Positions 54,668-62,057 of a stretch of DNA of 64,000 nt are shown one piece after another. The position numbers and the translations under genes were made by a program. The notes under the pieces are model-generated. The model was not told where the DNA came from. It was given only the letters and a program-made list of their open reading frames with translations, and made no database searches. Source of the stretch: Desulfuromusa kysingii (GTDB lineage: Bacteria; Desulfobacterota; Desulfuromonadia; Desulfuromonadales; Geopsychrobacteraceae); NCBI RefSeq assembly GCF_900107645.1, contig NZ_FNQN01000001.1, positions 455,390 to 519,389 of the forward strand, given 5' to 3'. The number at the start of each line of letters is the position of its first letter. Position 1 is the stretch's first letter.

Positions 54668-54952
54668 ATGACAGAGCATAAACATGAACCTGTCCCTTTC
54701 CGGACATTTATTCTGATCTGGTTTGCATTACTTGTCTTGACTGTGGTGACTGTTGCCGTTTCCCGGGTCCACTTGGGGGCATGGAATATCTGGGTGGCAT
54801 TGACCATTGCCTCAATCAAATCAAGTCTGGTGGTTTTTATTTTCATGCACTTAAGGCAGGAATCAAAACTTTTTAAGATCGGGCTTTTGACCCTGCTGAT
54901 CATTGTCGCAATCTTCATTGGGCTGACTTTTACCGATGTGCTTTACCGTTAG
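54668..54952 (+). CDS. ctaF: Cytochrome c oxidase subunit IV
   Basis: 94 aa with three transmembrane helices (about 12-32, 38-58, 68-88), and the sequence IKSSLVVFIFMHLR typical of the small prokaryotic subunit IV (COX4_pro). Between subunit III and subunit II genes, 8-9 base gaps on each side. Confidence 0.85.
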   Translation: MTEHKHEPVPFRTFILIWFALLVLTVVTVAVSRVHLGAWNIWVALTIASIKSSLVVFIFMHLRQESKLFKIGLLTLLIIVAIFIGLTFTDVLYR

Positions 54953-54961
54953 GGAGACATT

Positions 54962-56167
54962 GTGAACCAATTGAATAATCCTACTGCACAAGCCGTTGAT
55001 AATGTTTTGATCTATATCTTTGGTTTCTCATTGCTTTTGCTCTTGGGAATCACTGTTGTCACCATCTATTTTGTGGTCAAATATCGACGCTCTAAATGCC
55101 CTGAACCGACATCCCAGGTGGAGGGCAGTTGGTTGCTGGAAACGATTTGGACGGTACTTCCAATCATTATCGTGATGACCATGTTCTGGTATGGCTGGAG
55201 TAATTATGTCGGTTTGCGTGAAATTCCGGCAGACGCTATGGAGGTCAAGGCAACTGCACGGATGTGGTCATGGCAATTTGAGTATCCCGATGGGCGAAAA
55301 GAGACCAAACTCTATGTGCCTGTGAATAAACCGGTTAAAGTGCTGCTCTATTCAACGGATGTCCTGCACAGTTTTTTTGTTCCGGCATTTCGGATCAAGC
55401 GTGACACCGTGCCCAATATGGAATCATATGTCTGGTTTCAAGCACCTGAAACCGGAAGTTACGATATTTTTTGCGCTGAATATTGCGGAGTTGGGCATGC
55501 TGACATGACGACCAGTGTTGAAGTACTCAGCGAAGAAGATTATGCCCAGTGGGCAAGTTCTGCGACCGTTTCTGCAGACCCAAGAGGCTTAATTGTTTTG
55601 AACGAACAGGGCTGTATTGGCTGTCACAGTCTCGATGGCACTGAAAATATTGGTCCAAGTTTGTTTGAACTAGCTGGTAATCCGCGCGAGATTGAGAAGG
55701 ACGGGAAGACGATTGAAATCATAATTGATGAGGCCTATTTACAGCGAGCTATTCGTGATCCTGACGCTGAAATCACTAAAGGTTTTGACCCGATGATGCC
55801 AGCTTATGATGAAGAGGCCATCAACAATGAAGACCTTCAGGCTGTCGTTGATTATCTCCTGGGCAAAGTGGCAGAAGAAGAGCCTGATGGAGACAGATTA
55901 ATGGTTGAAAATGGTTGTATCGGTTGTCACTCTCTTGATGGCAGTGAAAGTATCGCGCCAACGTTCAAGGGGATCGGACAACGTGAGGTTACGATTGAGC
56001 GTGATGGCCAGTCTGTCACTATCAAGGTTGATGCCGAATATCTCCGTCGCGCATTGCTTGACCCTAATGCGGAAATCGTCAAAGGATTTGCGCCGATGAT
56101 GCCGGCAGCTGATTATTTAAGCGCTGAAGAGATTGACGCAATTATCAAACGCCTACTTCAGGAATAA
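54962..56167 (+). CDS. ctaC: Cytochrome c oxidase subunit II with two C-terminal cytochrome c domains
   Basis: 401 aa. Two N-terminal helices (about 15-40, 60-80), the CuA domain with H136, C171, E173, C175, H179 and M182 (in CAEYCGVGHADM), then two tandem c-type cytochrome domains: C218-x-x-C221-H222 and C319-x-x-C322-H323, each followed by a PMMP methionine. The heme motifs CIGCHSLDG are nearly identical, indicating internal duplication. This is a caa3-like oxidase that accepts electrons through its own heme chain. The subunit II gene is last among the structural genes. Confidence 0.93.
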   Translation: MNQLNNPTAQAVDNVLIYIFGFSLLLLLGITVVTIYFVVKYRRSKCPEPTSQVEGSWLLETIWTVLPIIIVMTMFWYGWSNYVGLREIPADAMEVKATARMWSWQFEYPDGRKETKLYVPVNKPVKVLLYSTDVLHSFFVPAFRIKRDTVPNMESYVWFQAPETGSYDIFCAEYCGVGHADMTTSVEVLSEEDYAQWASSATVSADPRGLIVLNEQGCIGCHSLDGTENIGPSLFELAGNPREIEKDGKTIEIIIDEAYLQRAIRDPDAEITKGFDPMMPAYDEEAINNEDLQAVVDYLLGKVAEEEPDGDRLMVENGCIGCHSLDGSESIAPTFKGIGQREVTIERDGQSVTIKVDAEYLRRALLDPNAEIVKGFAPMMPAADYLSAEEIDAIIKRLLQE

Positions 56168-56179
56168 GGTTTAAGCTTT

Positions 56180-57091
56180 ATGCCAGTCCCGACAATTAAT
56201 AATCCGACAAAGACACTCCCTGCTCAGATAGCGAGCCTGTTGCAAACCCTGCGGCAACTTTTTCGAGCTGAGTTATCAGCGATGGTTGCTCTTTCTGCCT
56301 TGGCGGGTTATTTGTTTTTTGGAGGCCTCTGGAGTCCTCATCCTTTGCTGGTGACAGCTGGCGTTGGCCTTCTGGCCGCCGGTTGTTCGGCATTGAATCA
56401 ATGGCAGGAGCAGGATTTAGACATGTGTATGGAGCGTACCCAGAATCGGCCATTGCCAACGGGTCAACTTGCTCCGCACATCGCCTTGTTATTGGCATCT
56501 CTGGCAATAAGCGGCGGCTCACTTTTGCTTTTAGCGTTACCCGGAAGTCTTTCTCTTTTGCTCGGCCTGCTGGCGGTTATCTGGTATAACGCAGTGTATA
56601 CTCCATTAAAGCGTCACACCGCTTTTGCCGCTATTCCGGGGGCCATATGTGGGGCATTGCCACCATTAATCGGTTGGACTGCAGCCGGTGGTGATCTGCT
56701 CACCCATAAGGCATTAATTCTGGCCGGTACTCTGTTTGTCTGGCAGATTCCACATACGTGGCTTTTGCTCTGTCGATATCGTGACGATCTGCAACGTAGC
56801 GGGTTGCCGAATATTTTTAAAACCATACCGACACAAAGACTATTGAGGATCAATAATTGCTGGTTGGCGGGCCTGTTTCTTTGCTATTTGCTCTTTCCAT
56901 TGTTCGGCTTTATTCACAGCCCGCTTCTTATGGTCTCTTTTGTTTTTGGCCTTTTTATTATCGCATTGTCAATTCTCAAACAACCTGCTGATGTTAAACG
57001 GGCAGACTCAGTTTCACGCACATTTCATCTCACCAATATTTCTATGGCGTTGTTCCTCACGGTGCTGATTCTGGATAGATTGGTCAACTAG
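56180..57091 (+). CDS. ctaB: Protoheme IX farnesyltransferase (heme O synthase)
   Basis: 303 aa, UbiA-family prenyltransferase with about 9 helices. The first aspartate motif NQWQEQDLDMCMERTQNRPL is intact; the second (YRDDLQRSGLPN) is present. Makes heme O for the oxidase encoded just upstream. It ends inside the convergent peptide deformylase gene by 8 bases. Confidence 0.92.
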   Translation: MPVPTINNPTKTLPAQIASLLQTLRQLFRAELSAMVALSALAGYLFFGGLWSPHPLLVTAGVGLLAAGCSALNQWQEQDLDMCMERTQNRPLPTGQLAPHIALLLASLAISGGSLLLLALPGSLSLLLGLLAVIWYNAVYTPLKRHTAFAAIPGAICGALPPLIGWTAAGGDLLTHKALILAGTLFVWQIPHTWLLLCRYRDDLQRSGLPNIFKTIPTQRLLRINNCWLAGLFLCYLLFPLFGFIHSPLLMVSFVFGLFIIALSILKQPADVKRADSVSRTFHLTNISMALFLTVLILDRLVN

Positions 57092-57599
57092 TTTTTTTGG
57101 TCTTTCTTCTAAACAGGTCTGTTTTTAAGCTGGAAACGCGATCCAGAAAGAGAAAGCCATCCAGATGGTCCAGCTCATGTTGAATCGCTACGGCTTCAAA
57201 GCCTTCAGCCCGAACCACTTGGAATTGCTGGTTTTGATCAACAAACTGCACGACAATAGATTCTGAACGGGTCACATTACCGGTATAATCGGGAACTGAC
57301 ATGCACCCTTCCCGGACGACTTGATTCCCCTCTCTTTCGGTGATTTCAGGGTTTACCATCTGCAGTAAACCGTGATTCTCTTGCTTTTTCCCTAGTTTAC
57401 TTTTAGAGACATCGACAACTGCGGCGCGTCGAAGGTCTCCGATCTGTGGGGCTGCGATACCAACTGAATGTCCAGCTTCAACCATTGTATCAACAAGATT
57501 CTGCAGCAGCTGCTGCACTGATTCATCAAAATTGACTATCGGGTTACAGTGTTCTTTCAGGCGTGAGTCAGGGTAGACAAGAACTTCTTTGACAGACAT
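57084..57599 (-). CDS. def: Peptide deformylase
   Basis: Removes the formyl group from new proteins. 171 aa. Three motifs: GIAAPQIG (usual GxGLAAPQ), EGCMSVP and the zinc site HELDH. It overlaps the tail of ctaB. Five bases from the GcvR-like gene, so probably one transcript. Confidence 0.92.
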   Translation of the reverse strand: MSVKEVLVYPDSRLKEHCNPIVNFDESVQQLLQNLVDTMVEAGHSVGIAAPQIGDLRRAAVVDVSKSKLGKKQENHGLLQMVNPEITEREGNQVVREGCMSVPDYTGNVTRSESIVVQFVDQNQQFQVVRAEGFEAVAIQHELDHLDGFLFLDRVSSLKTDLFRRKTKKTS

Positions 57600-57604
57600 C
57601 GGCT

Positions 57605-58144
57605 TTAAAGCTCCATCGTTGCTAGTGAGCGGACAGAAATATCAACCTGCAGCTTCTGTTTTAATGCTTGCATCCAGGTTTCAATATCTTCGATTTCAGT
57701 GTTTTCTGGGAGCATGGCTTCCAGCATCATCACGTAGACCAGTTTTCCTGTCTCACCAATCAATTTAGTGTTCAAATCGGTAATATTAATATGGCGTTCA
57801 CCCAATTCTTTGGCGACTTGATAAACGATTCCAGGTTTGTCGGCACCATAGACAGAGATCATACAGAGTTCCCCTTCCATTTCGGTGCGGACTTCACCGC
57901 CAGGCTTCAGGGTGCGGATAAACACAGACAGATTGTGTTCTTCAAGGGGTTTGAATGTATCGCTGAACTCTTCTACTTTTGAAATCTCCGGGTTCGAGAT
58001 GATCAAGATCATCGAAAATTGCCCGCCGAGAATTGAACAGCTGGAGTCGGCAATATTAAAACCATCGTGAAATAGTATTTCTGTCACCTGCGAAACAATT
58101 CCGGGGCGATCACGGCCAATAATAGTCAGGGCAAAATGTTGCAC
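57605..58144 (-). CDS. ACT-domain protein, GcvR-like
   Basis: 179 aa, two ACT domains (about 3-75 and 90-170), each with the DRPGIVSQV or DKPGIVYQV start. GcvR represses glycine cleavage genes in E. coli by partnering with GcvA; whether that is the role here is not shown, and no gcv genes are near. Same orientation as def. Confidence 0.8.
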   Translation of the reverse strand: MQHFALTIIGRDRPGIVSQVTEILFHDGFNIADSSCSILGGQFSMILIISNPEISKVEEFSDTFKPLEEHNLSVFIRTLKPGGEVRTEMEGELCMISVYGADKPGIVYQVAKELGERHINITDLNTKLIGETGKLVYVMMLEAMLPENTEIEDIETWMQALKQKLQVDISVRSLATMEL

Positions 58145-58302
58145 ACATTCCTCCTCTTTGGAAAGTCAGGGTTATCTATTGAGATTGTTTTTTTGCTATT
58201 ATGGACAAAAAATGTATGCATGTCTTCAATATTTATCCCTATGGTGATTTAGATAACCATTCGTTGCTGCATAATCTTGAAAAAGCGATTTAATTTAGGT
58301 TA

Positions 58303-58331
58303 CTCACGAAATCCTAACAAATAGCGCTGAT
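58303..58331 (+). promoter_or_regulatory. Weak Pho box upstream of phoB
   Basis: Three 7-base units with 11-base period: CTCACGA at 58303-58309, CTAACAA at 58314-58320, CGCTGAT at 58325-58331, with AT-rich 4-base spacers. Degenerate relative to the box at 60892, but consistent with autoregulation of phoB. Confidence 0.45.
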
Positions 58332-58378
58332 GCTGCAAATCTTTAGGTCTCTAGAATATTAAATAGCTGTGAGGTTTT

Positions 58379-59080
58379 ATGGCAGACCAGAAAAATTCCA
58401 TCCTTGTTGTCGAAGACGAAGAAGATATTCTTGCTTTACTCCATTTCAATCTGATTAAAGCCGGATACAATGCCGATTGTGCATCCCACGGAGAAGAAGC
58501 TTTAGCGGCTATCGCGGCGAAAAAACCCGATTTAATTCTGCTAGATCTGATGCTGCCAGGAATTGATGGTCTGGACATTTGTCGTCGGCTACGGAGTCAT
58601 GAGGATACCAATGGAATTCCAATTATTATGCTCACTGCGCGTGGCGAAGAGAGCGATATTGTTCGTGGATTAGAATTAGGAGCGGATGATTACGTGACCA
58701 AGCCATTCAGCATTAAAGTGTTGTTGGCCCGTATCCAGACAGTGCTTCGGCGTAAAACTCTGTTGCAACAGGAAGCGGATCAGACTGAACTCGTGCGCGG
58801 TGAGCTCAGGATCCATTCCGGTCGGAGTCTTGCCCAGGTTGAAGGGAAGACAATTGATTTAACCTTTACTGAGTTTAAGGTTCTTGAAGCATTAGCCAGT
58901 CGTCCGGGTTGGGTCTTTACCCGCTATCAAATTGTTAATGCCGTGCGCGGTGAAGACTATGCTGTCACTGATCGGGCCGTGGATGTCCAGATTGCAGGAT
59001 TGAGAAAAAAGCTTGGTTCCTGCAGCTATTATATTGAAACCGTTCGTGGGGTTGGTTATCGCTTTCGGGAGGAATTGTGA
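58379..59080 (+). CDS. phoB: Phosphate regulon response regulator PhoB
   Basis: 233 aa. Receiver with VEDEED, phospho-acceptor Asp in LILLDLMLPG and Lys in TKPFS; winged-helix C-terminal domain ending TVRGVGYRF. Identity as PhoB is from the phoR-pstS-pstC context. Start ATG after GAGG. Overlaps phoR by 4 bases. Confidence 0.92.
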   Translation: MADQKNSILVVEDEEDILALLHFNLIKAGYNADCASHGEEALAAIAAKKPDLILLDLMLPGIDGLDICRRLRSHEDTNGIPIIMLTARGEESDIVRGLELGADDYVTKPFSIKVLLARIQTVLRRKTLLQQEADQTELVRGELRIHSGRSLAQVEGKTIDLTFTEFKVLEALASRPGWVFTRYQIVNAVRGEDYAVTDRAVDVQIAGLRKKLGSCSYYIETVRGVGYRFREEL

Positions 59081-60870
59081 AATTACATCGACGCCGTCTC
59101 ATCTGGCAACTTTATCCCTCTTATCTGATCCTGATTTTCGTCGTTTTACTGGTTGTCGGTTGGTCCTTATCCGGGATGCTGCGCAGCTTTCATTATCAGC
59201 AGGTTGAGGACGACTTAAGAGCCCGTGCAGAATTGGTTGAACCGCAACTTCAAGGACACTTAACGATGGGCGATCAGGATCTGCTATTACCCGTTGTAAC
59301 GCGCCTTGGCGAGCAATCCGGGACCCGTATTACGGTGATTATGAGAGATGGCAGAGTCTTGGTCGATTCTGATGAAGATCCGCGGTTGATGGACAATCAC
59401 GGCCAGCGAACAGAAGTTGTCGAGGCTCTTGCCGGGCAACAGGGGACATCGATCCGCTTCAGCAATACCTTGGGTGAATCGCTGATGTATGTGGCGATCC
59501 CTGTTTATGATGGGGAGCAGATAACCGTCGTTATCCGTACTGCGTTACCCCTCTCTGCAGTCGATGAGACACTTCAGGAAATTTACTGGCAACTGTTTCT
59601 GGCTGGGCTGATTATTGGAGCTCTTTTGGCTCCGGTCTGCTGGTGGCTCTCTCGACGTATCAGTCGCCCTTTGGAGTTGATGACCGCCGGTGCGCAAAAG
59701 TTTTCACAGGGCCTTCTGGCTATTCCCCTCGCTGTCACCGGATCTGAAGAGACCAGTCGACTGGCTGAAACCATGAATCTGATGGCCGCTAAGCTCGCTG
59801 ATCGGATTGAACAGGAGATTGGCCAACGGGCTGAAATTGAGACTGTTCTTGGGTGCATGATCGAGGGGATTATTGCCGTCGATAATGATGAACAGATCAT
59901 CCGTCTGAATCGGGCTGCAGCTGAATTGTTCAATGTCCCACAACAATCGAATGCCGGGCGACCGATTCAGGAGGTGATTCGTCAAGCTGAGTTGCAGCGC
60001 TTTATTCAGCAAGCACTGAGCCAGCCAGAACCGCTTGAAAGTGAATTGGTTATGTATGGTTCTGAGAAGCGCTACCTCCATGTTCAGGCAACCCCTCTGA
60101 CAGGGAAAGAAGATAGCCGCATCGGGGTGTTAATCGTGCTGCATGACTTGACTCGTCTACGGCGTCTTGAGTCTGTCCGTCGTGACTTTGTCGCCAATGT
60201 CTCCCATGAGTTAAAGACTCCGATTACTGCCATACGTGGTGCCGTCGAGACCCTTTTGGATGACGAATCTACCGATGTCGCCAGTCAGAGATTTTTACAG
60301 ATTATTTTCAAGCAGAGTGAGCGGTTGAATGCACTGGTTGAAGATTTACTGAATCTTTCGAGGATTGAACAGGGGGTGGAGACGGGAGGTTGGGAGCTCA
60401 GTTGTGAACCCCTGCTGCCGATCCTTCATAGTGCCAGGGCTGCCTGTGAAAGTCTCTTGTCTCAGCAGCAGGTAGGACTCGATATTATATGCCCAGAACA
60501 GCTTAAAAACAGGGTTAATGCGCCATTGTTAGAGCAGGCGATTATTAACCTGTTGACCAACGCGATCAAATACAGTGAAGCAGGTAGCCATGTTCTGATT
60601 GAGGTTATCGAGCTGGATGAATTCGTCAAAATCCGGGTTGAGGACTCCGGCTGCGGGATTGCTGCGGAACACCTGCCTCGCCTTTTTGAACGCTTTTACC
60701 GTGCTGATCTTGCCCGTAGCCGCAGCTTGGGGGGAACCGGACTCGGGTTAGCGATTGTAAAGCATGTTGCCCACGCCCATCAGGGTGAAATTACGGTGAG
60801 CAGTGAGGTGGGCAAAGGGAGTTGTTTTACTCTGTTGTTACCACGTCGCCAGAAGCCAGAAGTGGTTTAA
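59077..60870 (+). CDS. phoR: Phosphate sensor histidine kinase PhoR
   Basis: 597 aa. Two transmembrane helices (about 12-32 and 170-190) around a periplasmic domain, a HAMP domain (195-245), a PAS domain (250-355), then HisKA with VANVSHELKTPITAIRG and HATPase with NLLTNAIKYS, DSGCGI and GTGLGLAIV. The N-terminal layout with a periplasmic sensor is typical of PhoR in this group. Starts GTG. Confidence 0.93.
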   Translation: MKLHRRRLIWQLYPSYLILIFVVLLVVGWSLSGMLRSFHYQQVEDDLRARAELVEPQLQGHLTMGDQDLLLPVVTRLGEQSGTRITVIMRDGRVLVDSDEDPRLMDNHGQRTEVVEALAGQQGTSIRFSNTLGESLMYVAIPVYDGEQITVVIRTALPLSAVDETLQEIYWQLFLAGLIIGALLAPVCWWLSRRISRPLELMTAGAQKFSQGLLAIPLAVTGSEETSRLAETMNLMAAKLADRIEQEIGQRAEIETVLGCMIEGIIAVDNDEQIIRLNRAAAELFNVPQQSNAGRPIQEVIRQAELQRFIQQALSQPEPLESELVMYGSEKRYLHVQATPLTGKEDSRIGVLIVLHDLTRLRRLESVRRDFVANVSHELKTPITAIRGAVETLLDDESTDVASQRFLQIIFKQSERLNALVEDLLNLSRIEQGVETGGWELSCEPLLPILHSARAACESLLSQQQVGLDIICPEQLKNRVNAPLLEQAIINLLTNAIKYSEAGSHVLIEVIELDEFVKIRVEDSGCGIAAEHLPRLFERFYRADLARSRSLGGTGLGLAIVKHVAHAHQGEITVSSEVGKGSCFTLLLPRRQKPEVV

Positions 60871-60891
60871 GCGGACATGTTTAGTGAAATA

Positions 60892-60920
60892 CTTACGTAT
60901 TGCTAACATATTCCTAACAT
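60892..60920 (+). promoter_or_regulatory. Pho box upstream of pstS
   Basis: Three 7-base direct-repeat units at 11-base period: CTTACGT at 60892-60898, CTAACAT at 60903-60909, CTAACAT at 60914-60920, with spacers attg and attc. This is the known PhoB-binding layout of 7-mers separated by 4 AT-rich bases. Lies about 60 bases upstream of the pstS start. Confidence 0.8.
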
Positions 60921-60980
60921 TGTAAGTGCATCTTCTCGACCATCAATTAACGATAAAATTATCAAGGAGATGGTCAAACA

Positions 60981-61958
60981 ATGAAACAACAGAAATTAAG
61001 GATTTGTACCTTAGCCCTTCTGGCTCTGGTGCTCTTCGCGTCGGCTGGTATTGCCAGCCCCCTCAAGGTTGATGTCAACATCAGTGACTATGTCAAAGTT
61101 CAAGGCGTTGCCGGCAACCTCAACAGTGTTGGTTCAGACACGTTGAACAACATGATGACTTTCTGGGCTGAAGGTTTCCGCAAAAAATACCCGAACGTCA
61201 ATATCCAGATTGAAGGTAAAGGTTCCAGTACCGCCCCTCCAGCACTGATTGAAGGGACCAGCCAGCTTGGTCCGATGTCACGTGCAATGAAAGCAAATGA
61301 AGTTCAGGCGTTCGAAACCAAATATGGTTTCAAACCCACGACTATCGGTGTTGCTCTGGACTCGTTGGCTGTTTTTATTAACAAGGACAATCCCATTGAA
61401 GGGTTATCCATTCCTCAAGTCGACGCGATCTTCTCAAAAACTCATAAAGGTGGTTTATCGAACGCTGCAACCTGGGGCGACGTGGGCCTGAGTGGCGAAT
61501 GGGCCAATAAGCCTATCAGTCTCTACGGTCGTAACTCTGCTTCTGGGACTTATGGGTATTTCAAGAGTAAGGCCCTGTTTAAGGGTGACTATAAAGATAG
61601 CGTGAAGGAACAGCCAGGCAGTGCATCTGTTGTCCTTGGTGTGACTGAAGATAAGGCTGGTGTCGGTTATTCGGGGATTGGTTATAAAACCTCCGGCGTT
61701 AAAGCCATCGCTCTGGGTAAAAAAGATGGTGAAAAACAATATGAGCCTACCTACGCTAACGTTATGAATGGCAAATACCCACTCGGTCGGATGCTTTATC
61801 TCAACGTTGTTAAAGAGCCAAACAAACCATTACCCACTCTGGTAAAAGAGTTCCTGAAGTTTGTCCTTTCAACCGAAGGTCAGGAAATTGTCATCAAGGA
61901 TGGCTACTTGCCACTGACTGCTGAGTTGGTTAAGCAACAGCTTGCACTGCTTGACTAG
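60981..61958 (+). CDS. pstS: Phosphate-binding periplasmic protein PstS
   Basis: 325 aa. Signal peptide at 1-25 (ALLALVLFASAGIASP). Phosphate-binding loops: VGSDTLNN, EGKGSSTAP and the GRNSASGTYGYFK segment. Captures phosphate for the ABC importer. ATG follows a GGAG site. Followed by a hairpin and pstC. Confidence 0.93.
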   Translation: MKQQKLRICTLALLALVLFASAGIASPLKVDVNISDYVKVQGVAGNLNSVGSDTLNNMMTFWAEGFRKKYPNVNIQIEGKGSSTAPPALIEGTSQLGPMSRAMKANEVQAFETKYGFKPTTIGVALDSLAVFINKDNPIEGLSIPQVDAIFSKTHKGGLSNAATWGDVGLSGEWANKPISLYGRNSASGTYGYFKSKALFKGDYKDSVKEQPGSASVVLGVTEDKAGVGYSGIGYKTSGVKAIALGKKDGEKQYEPTYANVMNGKYPLGRMLYLNVVKEPNKPLPTLVKEFLKFVLSTEGQEIVIKDGYLPLTAELVKQQLALLD

Positions 61959-61993
61959 TTGCCGGCTCAAAAGTAAGAGGCTGCCACGTTAAG

Positions 61994-62031
61994 GAACAAG
62001 CCCTGCCCACCCTTCTGGTCAGGGCTTGTTC
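61994..62031 (+). terminator. Strong hairpin between pstS and pstC
   Basis: Perfect 12-bp stem, GAACAAGCCCTG at 61994-62005 with its complement at 62020-62031, loop of 14. No T-run follows, so it may stabilise the pstS mRNA or partly stop transcription, giving more PstS than permease. Confidence 0.65.
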
Positions 62032-62057
62032 TGTGTTGCGATAAAACAGGGAAATTT

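Noticed and set aside
57668-58070. + strand frames across the GcvR-like gene
   Set aside because: Antisense shadows of two well-formed ACT domains.
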